DNA from: an uncultured Saprospirales bacterium
GTDB lineage: Bacteria > Bacteroidota > Bacteroidia > Chitinophagales > Saprospiraceae
NCBI GenBank assembly: GCA_937899855.1
Contig: CALCCH010000720.1
Coordinates: forward strand, 1 to 54,333
Direction: 5' to 3'
Length of the DNA stretch: 54,333 nt
Shown: piece after piece, positions 1 through 9,174 of the stretch
Position numbering within the stretch: position 1 is the stretch's first letter
Layout of the letters: each line of letters starts with the position of its first letter
Notes under the pieces: generated by a model
What the model was told of the DNA's origin: nothing
The model's input: only the letters and a program-made list of their open reading frames with translations
Database searches by the model: none
Translations under genes and position numbers: made by a program

Positions 1-1203
1 CCCAGGTCGTTGAGGTCGGCGGTACAGGGCGTACAGTCGTGACTGCCGGAGATGGGTAGGGTAGTGGGACAGGGCCCGGTGCTTTCGACGATGAAGAGGT
101 AGCTGGCCTCATCGGGGAAGGGCGTAGAGGTGTAGGCATTGGTGGATACCACCTGTCCGTCGACGATAAAGGGAGGATTGCCGACGAGGTCAAAACTGAC
201 GGTGTAGCTGCCATTGTCGGGTGCGCAATCGGTCGTGAGATTGGCAAAGGTGAGGGGATCGGTGCTCCACGCTTCGAGGGTAAAGCGGGTGGTATCGACA
301 CAGCCGTTGGGATCGGTTTCGGTAAGGTCATAGCTGCCGGCGTTGCAATAGTCCTGTCCCTGATAATTGTAACAATCGCCGGGGCAAAGCCCAATGGTGC
401 CCAGGTCGTTGAGGTCGGCGGTACAGGGCGTACAGTCGTGACTGCCGGAGATGGTGAGGGCGGAAGGACACTGCGTCAGGGAAGAAATATTGAAGGTAAA
501 GGCCGAGCCGTCGGGAATGGGGGCGGAGGTGTAAAGATTGCCCCCCACAAAGTCACCATTGACGACAAAAGGTGGCGGCCCATCAATAAAGAGGTCGACG
601 GTATAGCTGGCGTTGTCTGGGGCACATTGGTAAGCATCTATGAATACGAAGAGTACATCGTAGGGAATGACTTCGAGTAGGAAGCGGGTGGTGTCGACAC
701 AGCCGGTGCCGTCGGGCTCGGGAATGAGGTATTCTCCCGCCGCGCAATAATCCTGCCCCCCATAATTGTAGCAATCCCCTTCACAGACGCTAACCGTTCC
801 CAAGTCGATCCGATCATTATCACAGGGCATACAGTCGAACGAGCCGCTGACCTGTTCAAAATAGGGACAGATGTCAAAGTTCTCCAACAAAAAGGAATAA
901 TCCTCCCCGTTGGGAATGGGATCGGAGGTATACGAACCATTGGTCCATTCGCCATTGATCCATACGTTCCAAGGGGGAAAGATGTCGAAGCTTACCGTGT
1001 AGCTTTGATTGTCGGGGCTACACTCGTGGGTGATGTTGGATACGATGATCTCTTCTATCCAAATGTGGTAAATGGTAAAGCGGTAGCGATTTTCACAACC
1101 ACTCACCGGGTCGATTACCGGGATGTCGTAATCGCCTTCTCCACAGTAGTAGGACTGATTGGCTTCGAGGAAGTAACAATCCCACTCGCACACCTCGAAG
1201 ACG
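1..1203 (-). repeat. Tandem 133-residue coding repeats (three units plus start of a fourth)
   Basis: Unit boundaries fall near 1, 400, 799 and 1204, giving periods of 399, 399 and 405 bp, all multiples of three. Each unit has the pattern LG..-C.GDCY...YC..G.Y-...GC-...RF-...C.PDN.SYTV-...Y.S.PIP-...CP-...SGS.DC.PC, about eight cysteines in all. Units 1 and 2 share a perfect 55-bp stretch (1-55 equals 400-454). The third unit is clearly more divergent. The even spacing of cysteines suggests disulfide-bonded extracellular domains; this is inferred. Confidence 0.85.
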
Positions 1204-3284
1204 CCCAAATTAAAGATCTCGGGTCGATCAATACCCAGGTTGAGAATGTCGTAGCCACAGTCGCCCTTGCACCAGTACTGGCTGGCACTACACAGCGTGG
1301 TCCCACAAAAATCGGAACACTCGGGCTCGCAGATCACCTCGCTGTTCCAGCGGTACTCCCGCCTCACCCCAACATCGCGAGAAGCCCCGTACGTACAGTC
1401 GCCACAAATGGCCGTCGCCGCCGGGCAGGGACAGTATACGTTTTGTCCCGCCGGATCGTACCAGAAAAACGAATCGGGAATGACGCCCCCGTACTGTGAG
1501 GGAATCCAGTCGACGCTTGTACTATCGGGGGGAATCAAAAAGGTGTAGCCAATTTCAACCGAAATTTGCTGGATGATGGTATCGTAAAAAACGCCGCTGC
1601 CCGTATCGGGAATCATGGGCAGGCCCATACAAGAGGTATCGACCGCGATCAGGGAATCGCTGTACACCGAGTCGATACAGCTACTGGGAGGATCAAAAGT
1701 GACGTCGATCGAGTAGTCGGTCGAATCGCCAATCACCGTGCTGCCGTCGGGGAGGTGCCAAACGAGGAAGGTAGCTACGATGACGAGCTCGGGACGCAGG
1801 CAGGCGCCGGCGGGAAGGGGGCAGTAGGGACTGAGCGGGGCCGGCTGGCCAATACCCAGTAGGGTGTCGCAGTCGCCCGGAGCGATTTCGCAGATGGGAG
1901 GTACGTAGGTGTAGGTTGCTACCTCGCCCTGGCAGACGAAATCGGGCCCGTCGATCTGTGCCGGACGGATCTCCCGGATGACGAATTCCGCCGTATCGGG
2001 AAGGGTGCCGGGATCGCCGGGGTGAATGCCAGCGAGAATGTCGACTTGAAACTGGCACTGGTCGTCGCCCTGTCCCGATACCAGCAGGTGATAGATGGCG
2101 CCGGGTTCGAGCCCCCCAACTAGGAGGTCGTACTGGGTGCTATCCGCCAAGACAATACAATCCCTCACCAGTTCGTAATCCTGGCAATCATCGGTTTGGA
2201 GAATGGCCATTTGGATGCCCTGATTGAGTTGGCAATTTCCGATGTTGAAGTGGAGGCTGATGCTATCCTCACAGGGCGAAAAGCGCAGCCAGCCCGGCTG
2301 CTCCATGGGGCAGCTGAGTTGGTTGGACAGGTCGCCGGGTAGGGCTTGGGGCCCATCGAGGGTCGACCCGCAGTAGCCATCGAGAAATTCTGCACAGAGG
2401 AGGGGCGCGTTTTCGCAATCGGCGCCGAGCTCAATGCCACTGTCGTTACAAATGGGATCATCAATCGTGACCGTCCAGCAGGCGTCGAGGACCAGGCAAT
2501 TGCTGACCGCCACCGCGCAGACTTCTCCACCGAGATCGCCAAAGGTAATTTCGGCGCTAAAAGGATCGCCCGTGGTGGTGACAGTAGCCCCCGGTGGTAC
2601 CGTCCACTGTACGACCCAACTGCTGGGATCGAGGTTGCAGACACAGGAGCAGCAACCATCATCCCCAAAATTGCCACAGGGATTGTACAAATCGCCGTTG
2701 GGGTTGAAGGTAAAGGTATGGGTAGAACCGGTTCCCACGGTACCCGGCCCACTGATGGTCGGTGGGTTGGGGTCGGGAATATAATTGGCGTAGACGATTT
2801 CCAGGCTGTATTCGCAAATGTCCCCCAAGTAGCCATCGATGACGAGGTAGTACATCCGCCCCCACTCCAGGTTATCGAGGGTGATGAAAATATCCTCTTG
2901 ATACCCCACGCCCCGTTCGCAAAAGAGGTTATTGGGATTCAACCGACAGGCGGGACTCCCCAAGTCCCCTTCTAGGCCGTAGACTACCGCTTGCAGCCCT
3001 TGCGTTCCGGGAGGATTGACACAATTGCTGACGGACAGTCGGAGTTGGATGGCGTCGAACTTGGCGTAGAAGGCCAGCCACTGGGAATTGTGGGGGTCGG
3101 CGCAAAAACTGGGGCCGGTGTAAGGGTTGCTGAAGGGAGAGGTTTGAAAAGTATAACCATCGAGGCTACAGTTGATGATGGGGGCATCGAAGTAGATGGA
3201 ACCCGGGATGGGGTTACAATCTTGTGCCCGGCTGGCGGGTATTAGCAACAAGCAAGCGAGCGCGAGTAGTACTAATCGTTTCAT
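1..3284 (-). CDS. Large secreted Cys-rich repeat protein, C-terminus beyond left edge
   Basis: An open frame runs from an ATG at 3284 leftwards off the window; 1094 codons are visible without a stop. The N-terminus (MKRLVLLALACLLLIPASRAQ) is a clear Sec signal peptide, so the protein is exported. The first ~700 residues contain several pre-peptidase-like or Ig-like beta modules, including stretches such as GWLRFSPCEDSISLHF and WVVQWTVPPGATV. From about codon 690 onward there are tandem Cys-rich repeats of 133-135 residues. A T9SS sorting domain would be expected at the missing C-terminus, as on its neighbours, but it cannot be seen. It lies 104 bp downstream of the next minus-strand gene and may share its transcript. 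No enzymatic motif was recognised; a surface-exposed adhesin or structural role is inference. Confidence 0.8.
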   Translation of the reverse strand, partial: MKRLVLLALACLLLIPASRAQDCNPIPGSIYFDAPIINCSLDGYTFQTSPFSNPYTGPSFCADPHNSQWLAFYAKFDAIQLRLSVSNCVNPPGTQGLQAVVYGLEGDLGSPACRLNPNNLFCERGVGYQEDIFITLDNLEWGRMYYLVIDGYLGDICEYSLEIVYANYIPDPNPPTISGPGTVGTGSTHTFTFNPNGDLYNPCGNFGDDGCCSCVCNLDPSSWVVQWTVPPGATVTTTGDPFSAEITFGDLGGEVCAVAVSNCLVLDACWTVTIDDPICNDSGIELGADCENAPLLCAEFLDGYCGSTLDGPQALPGDLSNQLSCPMEQPGWLRFSPCEDSISLHFNIGNCQLNQGIQMAILQTDDCQDYELVRDCIVLADSTQYDLLVGGLEPGAIYHLLVSGQGDDQCQFQVDILAGIHPGDPGTLPDTAEFVIREIRPAQIDGPDFVCQGEVATYTYVPPICEIAPGDCDTLLGIGQPAPLSPYCPLPAGACLRPELVIVATFLVWHLPDGSTVIGDSTDYSIDVTFDPPSSCIDSVYSDSLIAVDTSCMGLPMIPDTGSGVFYDTIIQQISVEIGYTFLIPPDSTSVDWIPSQYGGVIPDSFFWYDPAGQNVYCPCPAATAICGDCTYGASRDVGVRREYRWNSEVICEPECSDFCGTTLCSASQYWCKGDCGYDILNLGIDRPEIFNLGVFEVCEWDCYFLEANQSYYCGEGDYDIPVIDPVSGCENRYRFTIYHIWIEEIIVSNITHECSPDNQSYTVSFDIFPPWNVWINGEWTNGSYTSDPIPNGEDYSFLLENFDICPYFEQVSGSFDCMPCDNDRIDLGTVSVCEGDCYNYGGQDYCAAGEYLIPEPDGTGCVDTTRFLLEVIPYDVLFVFIDAYQCAPDNASYTVDLFIDGPPPFVVNGDFVGGNLYTSAPIPDGSAFTFNISSLTQCPSALTISGSHDCTPCTADLNDLGTIGLCPGDCYNYQGQDYCNAGSYDLTETDPNGCVDTTRFTLEAWSTDPLTFANLTTDCAPDNGSYTVSFDLVGNPPFIVDGQVVSTNAYTSTPFPDEASYLFIVESTGPCPTTLPISGSHDCTPCTADLNDL

Positions 3285-3388
3285 AAAATGGCTGTTTCGT
3301 TTTTCGTAAGTTAAATGAAGGATCATCCCCTGATGATTCCGGTCGAACAGCGGCGGATTAAGCGTACAGTTGGGAAATGGAAACGCGG

Positions 3389-6300
3389 CTACTGGCCAAT
3401 GACTAATTTGCCCTGACCGATCAGTTGCCCTTCCCGTTCGAGTTGGAACACATAGAAACCCGGTGCGAGATTTTTTCGCTCAAAAGTGAAGGTCTGGTCC
3501 GTGAAATACTCGTTGCGAAGGAGGCGTCCCTGGGTGTCGTACAGTAGAAAACGGACGGGACGGGCGGCCGTGACCGACGGCGCAGCCTGTAGCTCAAAGG
3601 TGATGTGATCTACAAATGGATTGGGATAGTAACGCACCTGGAGTCCTTCCCCTACCTCTCCCGTACCGGTGGGATCGGTCATAAAGCCGTGGAGGAAGTT
3701 CTGCCCCACCAGGTGGAAGGTTTGGTTGGTGATGATGGGTTCGTTGTAATCGAAATAAATACCGGCGCGGTTAAAAATTTGGGTGCCGTTGGGATGGTCC
3801 CGCTTCTGCGAAATTTGGAATTTGACAAAGCCGTGCGACTCCAGTTCATTGGTCGTACTATCGGGTAGCAAAATATTATCAAAGGTAAATTGGAGGGCCC
3901 GATCGTTGAGCACCTGTACGGTGTAATCGTGACTGGCCACCCCGGCCCGCAAGCTCTCCAGATCGAGCTGGGTCGACAGGGTATCGCGAATCACCACCCG
4001 GAAAGCGGTATCGGTTCCGGTATTCTGGAAACGAATTAGGTATTCGATATCCGTATTGGGCAAAATAAAGTGCTCCTCGCTAAAGCCCTTGGGGAAGGCC
4101 AGTTTGTCGTTGGGATCAAAAGAGCCAATGCTCTCCTGGCAGTCGATGTCGACAAAGGGGTTGCCATCATTCTGCGGCAACTCAATCACGTGGCCCCTGC
4201 TAAAGGGAGCATCACCACAGCCCTCCACCGTCACCGAAGGCTCGTTGAGCCCGGGGTGGCCCTGACTCTGTTCGACCTCCATCCGCATCGTACCACCGGT
4301 CGACGGTACCTTGATCAGCGTATCCTGAGTAGCCAGTAAGTCGATTCCTCCGGTAAACAGCACGATCTGGTCCTCGACGATGATGTAGGCGCTAATCTCG
4401 TTCATGTCGCCCTGTCCGACATTGCGGACGCGGAAGACGATCGAATCTCCCTGGCAATTGCCCTGAAGGTCCAGGCTGGAACCATCCCAATCGGGATCGA
4501 TGGGTTGGCAGATGGTGTCGGGGTAGATGGTCGCCTCCACGCAGTGGGTTTGTCCCGTCACGGTAGAATCGCAACTGAGCGTCGTGTACACCCGAAATTT
4601 TCCACACTCAAACAAGTCCAAATCACCCACCGCGAAGGTATACTGCTGGCCACTGTTGGAGTAGCTGAGACCGTGGCTGACCGAGTCGATGATGAGGTAG
4701 GGGTCAAAATCGATGCTTACCTGGGCATCCAGGGCGGCCTCGGTACCGCTGTTGCAGTATTCGACGTGGTAGGTATTGGGAAAGCAGCGCCGGAGAAAGG
4801 GCGTAGAAACGTTGATCGAGAGCAGTGGGCAGCTGATGTCCGGCTGCATGGGAACGTCGATCAGCAGGCTATCAAAAGGTCCGTTGAGGGGCGCGAAATA
4901 GTTGGGCTGGCAGGATTCCCAGTAGCTGTTGGGCGGCAGTACCCGAAGTTCGTAGTTGCCGTCGGGTAGGTGGAAGGCGTAGTTGCCCGCCGAATCGGTC
5001 AGGCTGTAGCGCTGGGCTGGCCCATTGACGGCCAGCAGCCAACCCGGAATGCCCGCTTCGGAGCTGGTGGCGGATGGTACGCAATCCACATTGAGGTCGC
5101 TAAATACATTGCCGTAGAGGACGTTGGAGAAAGCCACGCCCGTCGAGTCGGACTGAATCAGGTAAGCATCAGAGGCGCCCAAGCCGTAGCTAAAGGTATA
5201 ACCCGCAATGGCGAAGGCGCCTCCGGGAAGGGTGCTGATGCTGTTGGTGCCATCCCCTAGCAGGCCACCAAAAGTTCGTTGCCATTCGAGGTTACCACTG
5301 GCGTCGGTTTTGAGGACGATTGGATTGCGGTTGGCATTGGCCGTGATGCGGCTTTCCCCCGTGATGAGGATGGCCCCACTGGCCGTCTCGACCAAGTCGC
5401 GACCGTTTTCAAAACCCGCTTCGGGATAAGCCTGCCACCACTGTTGCTCCAGGGCGGCATCCAATCGCTGCAAGAAGCCATCTTCCCGACTGTCGGTTCC
5501 GAGCTCCTGTAAGCCCGTGATCAGATAGCCCCCATCGCTGGTGGGAGCCATGCCGTAGCCCAGTTCGTTGTCGGTGCTCCCAAAGGTTTTTTCCGTTAGT
5601 AGACCTCCCGTATTGCTGTCCACCTCCAGGAGGTAGACGTCGTAGCCTCCCGCTCCGATACTTCGGGTGTAGCCCGCCACCACCACGCGGTCCGTACCGT
5701 GGGTAGCCAGGGCGTAGGCATCCTCCGGCCGGTCGCCCCCAAAGCGGTAGCCCGCCTGTTGTTGCCCGGCGGCACTTACCCGCAGAAGGTACAAATCCGA
5801 GTCGGTATACTGGATACCGGAGCCATCGGTTCGGGCGACGATTTCGCTACCGCAGACCATAAAGTCACCGCTGGGCAGTTCGACGATGGCCCGACCCGCC
5901 AGCGAATCCTGGGTAGAAGTAAAGGTCCACAGTACGTTGCCCTGGAGGTCGGTTTTGACGACTAAAATTCGGGAGACGCTTTCCTGGACCGAAGTCCCCG
6001 CAATGATGAGGTGGTTGTCGCTAGTAAACTGGATGCTGCGACCGTATTCGGCGAAGAAGGGGCTGCCGATGGTGGTGGACCATTCCGTCTGTCCGTTGGC
6101 CTGGGTTTTGAAGAGATAGACATCCTGATCGCCATTGCCAAAACTGGCGGAATTCCCAACGACAAATTGCCCGCCATCGGGGGCGGCCAGCAGATCGCTA
6201 GCGGCGTCCAGACCGGCACCTCCGTAATTTTGCTCCCATCCTTGCCCGTAGAGACAGGGGGCTAGGAGCACTCCTAGGAGTAGGCACAAATATGTCTTGC

Positions 6301-6406
6301 AATTTGCCAAGGGGTGTAAGTTTAATGGTTTCCTGTCGTAATAAATATACCAAAAATCCGTTGACCCCCTCTTGAATGAAGGAGTAAAATGGCTGCCAAA
6401 CGTCAT
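3389..6406 (-). CDS. Secreted beta-propeller protein with T9SS type A sorting domain
   Basis: 1005 residues from the ATG at 6406. The hydrophobic signal segment (TYLCLLLGVLLAPCLYGQ) begins only around residue 38, so the true start may be a TTG at codon 32, just before ANCKTYL; no other ATG lies between. Residues ~55-430 hold about seven repeats of the type D.YL.K.D..G...W...G, typical of a beta-propeller. Residues ~435-515 look like a carboxypeptidase-regulatory or SdrD-B-like module (GNYAFHLPDGNYELRVLPP). A region at ~750-900 containing FDPNDK and YLIRFQNTGTDTAF resembles the conserved-repeat domain that often precedes a Por tail. The last ~85 residues (RYYPNPFVDHITFEL ... ENLAPGFYVFQLER-like) form the T9SS sorting domain. 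An extracellular surface protein of unknown ligand is likely. Confidence 0.85.
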   Translation of the reverse strand: MTFGSHFTPSFKRGSTDFWYIYYDRKPLNLHPLANCKTYLCLLLGVLLAPCLYGQGWEQNYGGAGLDAASDLLAAPDGGQFVVGNSASFGNGDQDVYLFKTQANGQTEWSTTIGSPFFAEYGRSIQFTSDNHLIIAGTSVQESVSRILVVKTDLQGNVLWTFTSTQDSLAGRAIVELPSGDFMVCGSEIVARTDGSGIQYTDSDLYLLRVSAAGQQQAGYRFGGDRPEDAYALATHGTDRVVVAGYTRSIGAGGYDVYLLEVDSNTGGLLTEKTFGSTDNELGYGMAPTSDGGYLITGLQELGTDSREDGFLQRLDAALEQQWWQAYPEAGFENGRDLVETASGAILITGESRITANANRNPIVLKTDASGNLEWQRTFGGLLGDGTNSISTLPGGAFAIAGYTFSYGLGASDAYLIQSDSTGVAFSNVLYGNVFSDLNVDCVPSATSSEAGIPGWLLAVNGPAQRYSLTDSAGNYAFHLPDGNYELRVLPPNSYWESCQPNYFAPLNGPFDSLLIDVPMQPDISCPLLSINVSTPFLRRCFPNTYHVEYCNSGTEAALDAQVSIDFDPYLIIDSVSHGLSYSNSGQQYTFAVGDLDLFECGKFRVYTTLSCDSTVTGQTHCVEATIYPDTICQPIDPDWDGSSLDLQGNCQGDSIVFRVRNVGQGDMNEISAYIIVEDQIVLFTGGIDLLATQDTLIKVPSTGGTMRMEVEQSQGHPGLNEPSVTVEGCGDAPFSRGHVIELPQNDGNPFVDIDCQESIGSFDPNDKLAFPKGFSEEHFILPNTDIEYLIRFQNTGTDTAFRVVIRDTLSTQLDLESLRAGVASHDYTVQVLNDRALQFTFDNILLPDSTTNELESHGFVKFQISQKRDHPNGTQIFNRAGIYFDYNEPIITNQTFHLVGQNFLHGFMTDPTGTGEVGEGLQVRYYPNPFVDHITFELQAAPSVTAARPVRFLLYDTQGRLLRNEYFTDQTFTFERKNLAPGFYVFQLEREGQLIGQGKLVIGQ

Positions 6407-6906
6407 TAGCGAACCATTTTACTTTCCTTCTCTCCGTGTGCGGAACAGAATTCAGGGTTGTATTAATAGCTTTTGATACGTTTTTGTCAATTGTAGTGTA
6501 AGTTTCCGGGTAATCTTTTAATTGATATTGTAAAGATGGGGGGAAATCCGTGGGGATTCATTTACAATGATGTTGAATTATCGGATTTTTTTATTTTACT
6601 TTTCATTATTAAAGTGTTGATTATCAGGGTATAAAAAGAATTTATTATCGAAATAAAATGACAAATTGATCGCTTTTTAACCAGTAAAAGAACACAAATT
6701 ATACTTGGTGTTTTTGGGCTTTAGCGCGTAAAATATTTGGCAATTGGGAGTTGCCGACCTTTTCTATTTGGTGACGGTAAAAGAGGGTGGGGGCGGTTTG
6801 GCAAAGGGGAAGAGCAGTGGGTGGTTCTCGGAATTTTTTACCCAATATCCTCTGATAAGCCTTATATTATTGATCTTATCGCAGGTTTTAACTCGGAAAA
6901 AATACG
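6407..6906. other. AT-rich intergenic region between divergent genes
   Basis: 500 bp without a credible gene; it must contain the promoters of the flanking divergent genes. A/T runs dominate around 6580-6720. No perfect TAnnTTTG element was found close to either start codon (TATTATTG near 6865 is one mismatch off). A short frame beginning at 6737 is not credible as a gene. Confidence 0.6.
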
Positions 6907-8300
6907 ATGGATAAAAACAAGCTCATCCTTTTATTGCGCACTTTTAGCAAAGAAGAATTTCGGCAGATGGCGCGTTTCGTCCGTTCCCCCATCTACAATC
7001 GCCACGAGTTGGTGATCGAACTGTTCCACTATCTCCGTCGGCAGATTGAAGGGAAAAAAAGCCCATCGACAAGCACAAGGTCCTCGAACACCTCTTTCCC
7101 GACTCCCCGGGCGACTTGCAGGAATTGCACCACCTGAGTTCGTACCTGTTGCGGGTGGCGGAGCAGTACCTGGCCTGGGCCGAATGGCAGAAAGACGAAA
7201 AGGATTGGGGAACTTACTTGCTGCGGGCCTACCGCAAACGGGGCCTGGACAAGCCCTTTCGGCAAAACCTAAAAAAAACGCGACGGCAACACGACAAGCA
7301 ACAATTGCGCAACGCTACGTTTTACCGCCAGCAGTACCAACTCCAGTGGGAAGAACACAGCTACAGTGCTAGCCACGGCCGGAGCAAGGGCTTCCACTTC
7401 CAGGAGTTCTCCGATGCCCTCGATCAGTCTTTTTCGGCGGAAAAATTGAAAAATGCCTGCGCCCTCCTCAGCCACCAAGCCGTCAGCAAAGAAAAGTACG
7501 ACATGGGCATCCTGGAGGCCGTCCTGCGTCACGTCAAGCAAAAAAACTGGATGACTTCCCCCGCCATTGCCCTACACTACCACAGCTGTCAAGCCCTGCT
7601 CGATGCCGACGACGACGACTCCTTCCAGGCCCTCAAGGCCCAACTCATCAACCAGCGCCAGTGCTTTACCCTCGACGAACTGCGCGATGCCCACCTGCTG
7701 GCCATCAACTGCTGTATCCGCCGCATCAACCTCCGCAAACCCGGCTACCTCCGCGAGGTCTTTGACCTCTACCGCTCCGGTCTGGAACTCGATCTTTTTC
7801 TCACCGACAACCAACTCTCGCCCTTCACCTACAACAACATCATCCTAGCCGGCCTCAAGCTCAACGAGTTCGATTGGGTCTTGATCTTTTTACAGAACTA
7901 CCAGCAGTACCTCCCCGAAAGCCAGCGCCAAAGCTCCTACAGCTACAACCTGGCCCGTTACTACTACGAGCTCGGCGATTACCAGCAGGCCATGCCCCTG
8001 CTGATGCAAATGGAAAACGACGACCTGCTCCACAACCTCTCCGCCAAGAGCATGCTCGCCAAGATGTACTACGAACTACAGGAATACGATGCCCTCGACA
8101 GCCTACTCAATAGCTTCCGGACCTATATCTACCGCAAGGAAGTGAGTTACCACCGCGATTTTTACCTGCCCTTTATCGGCTTTATGAATCGCCTGGTCGC
8201 CCTGCGGCCTTACGATCGGAAGGGCAAGGAGAAACTGCGCCAGGAGGTAAGGGCCTCTCGGGCACCGGAAAAAGATTGGCTGTTGAAGCAGTTGGGCTGA
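6907..8300 (+). pseudogene. Conserved TPR-like cytoplasmic protein, frame broken at an A7 tract
   Basis: The ATG at 6907 opens a frame (MDKNKLILLLRTFSKEEF...) that reads well to the seven-A run at 7054-7060, after which sensible coding continues in the -1 frame (PIDKHKVLEHLFPDSPGDL...) to the stop at 8300. One extra A would restore a single protein of about 464 residues. The N-terminal part (F.KEEFRQMARFVRSPIYN followed by an alpha-helical array with repeated YY and LL pairs) resembles a family of uncharacterised Bacteroidota proteins whose helical repeats look TPR-like; that assignment is from memory of the pattern. No signal peptide or catalytic motif is visible. The break may be a real mutation, slippage, or a homopolymer error in the consensus. 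The intact downstream frame of ~395 codons favours a recent change or an error. Confidence 0.7.
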
Positions 8301-8330
8301 GGCGAGGAAAGGAGGGAGGAAAAAGAGAAA

Positions 8331-8358
8331 CCGGGGGCTGGATGGGTCCAGCCCCCGG
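8331..8358 (-). terminator. Terminator after sdhB
   Basis: A perfect 12-bp stem (CCGGGGGCTGGA / TCCAGCCCCCGG) with a four-base loop lies between the convergent ends of the frame-broken gene and sdhB. On the minus strand it is followed by TTTCTCTTTTT, so it should mainly end the sdhCAB transcript. Confidence 0.8.
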
Positions 8359-8375
8359 TAAGGAAGAATGGGCCC

Positions 8376-9128
8376 TTATACGGCCTTCTCGGAGGCCAAT
8401 ACCGAAGCGACGTAGCTGCGGTTCATCCGCGCAATATTGTCGATCGAGATTTCCTTGGGGCATTCGGCTTCGCAGGCCCCTACGTTGGAACACATCCCGA
8501 AGCCTTCTTCGTCCATTTGCTTAATCATGGCCTGTACGCGCCGGCTGTGCTCGACCCTACCCTGGGGCATCAGCGCGAGGTGGGATACCTTAGCTGAGGT
8601 AAACAACATGGCCGAGGCATTCGGGCAAGCCGCCACACAGGCGCCACAGCCGATACACTCCGCCGCATCCATGGCCCGGGCCGCCGTATCCTTTTCGATC
8701 GGAATGGCGTTGGCATCCTGGGCCTGACCCGTATTGATCGAGATGTATCCACCCGACTGAATGATCCGGTCAAAAGCGGTCCGGTCAACCACCAGGTCTT
8801 TGATGACGGGGAAGGCCTTGGCGCGCCAGGGCTCGATCACGATCGTATCGCCGTCGTTGTAGTGGCGCATGTGGATCTGACAAGTCGTCGTACCCTGCAT
8901 CGGGCCGTGCGGCCGACCGTTGATCACCATATTGCAGGTGCCACAGATGCCTTCCCGGCAATCGTGCTCAAAGGCAACGGGCTCCTTCCCCTCCGCGATC
9001 AAACTCTCATTGAGTACATCCATCATCTCCAAAAAGGACATGTGCTCGTGCGCCTCTACTTTGAACGTATCAAAGTGACCCTTATCCTGCGCATTTTTCT
9101 GTCTCCAAACTTTTAATGTGAGTTTCAT
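8376..9128 (-). CDS. sdhB: Succinate dehydrogenase/fumarate reductase iron-sulfur subunit
   Basis: 250 residues starting with [10 protein letters not shown] at 9128; an upstream in-frame ATG (9167) would add an unlikely 13-residue extension overlapping the intergenic gap. The protein carries electrons from the flavin of SdhA to quinone through three clusters. The ligands are all present: C57, C62, C65 and C83 for the 2Fe-2S cluster (CREGICGTC), C158, C161, C164 and C168 of the first ferredoxin motif ([13 protein letters not shown]) for 4Fe-4S, and C213, C219 and C223 in the second motif for 3Fe-4S. It is the last gene of sdhCAB, 46 bp after sdhA, and is followed by a strong terminator. It is cytoplasmic and bound to the inner membrane through SdhC. 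Confidence 0.97.
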   Translation of the reverse strand: MKLTLKVWRQKNAQDKGHFDTFKVEAHEHMSFLEMMDVLNESLIAEGKEPVAFEHDCREGICGTCNMVINGRPHGPMQGTTTCQIHMRHYNDGDTIVIEPWRAKAFPVIKDLVVDRTAFDRIIQSGGYISINTGQAQDANAIPIEKDTAARAMDAAECIGCGACVAACPNASAMLFTSAKVSHLALMPQGRVEHSRRVQAMIKQMDEEGFGMCSNVGACEAECPKEISIDNIARMNRSYVASVLASEKAV

Positions 9129-9174
9129 TACAACAAGAATTTTGTGCCAGTGGCAATAACTTGCCACCGGGGTT

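Noticed and set aside
6737-7015. 92-codon frame overlapping the start of the frame-broken conserved gene.
   Set aside because: It overlaps a better-supported start and has no recognisable protein character.
7051-7062. Programmed -1 frameshifting at GGG AAA AAA AGC.
   Set aside because: The heptamer phase is not the standard X-XXY-YYZ arrangement and no downstream stem was recognised; mutation or base error is simpler. Kept only as an alternative.
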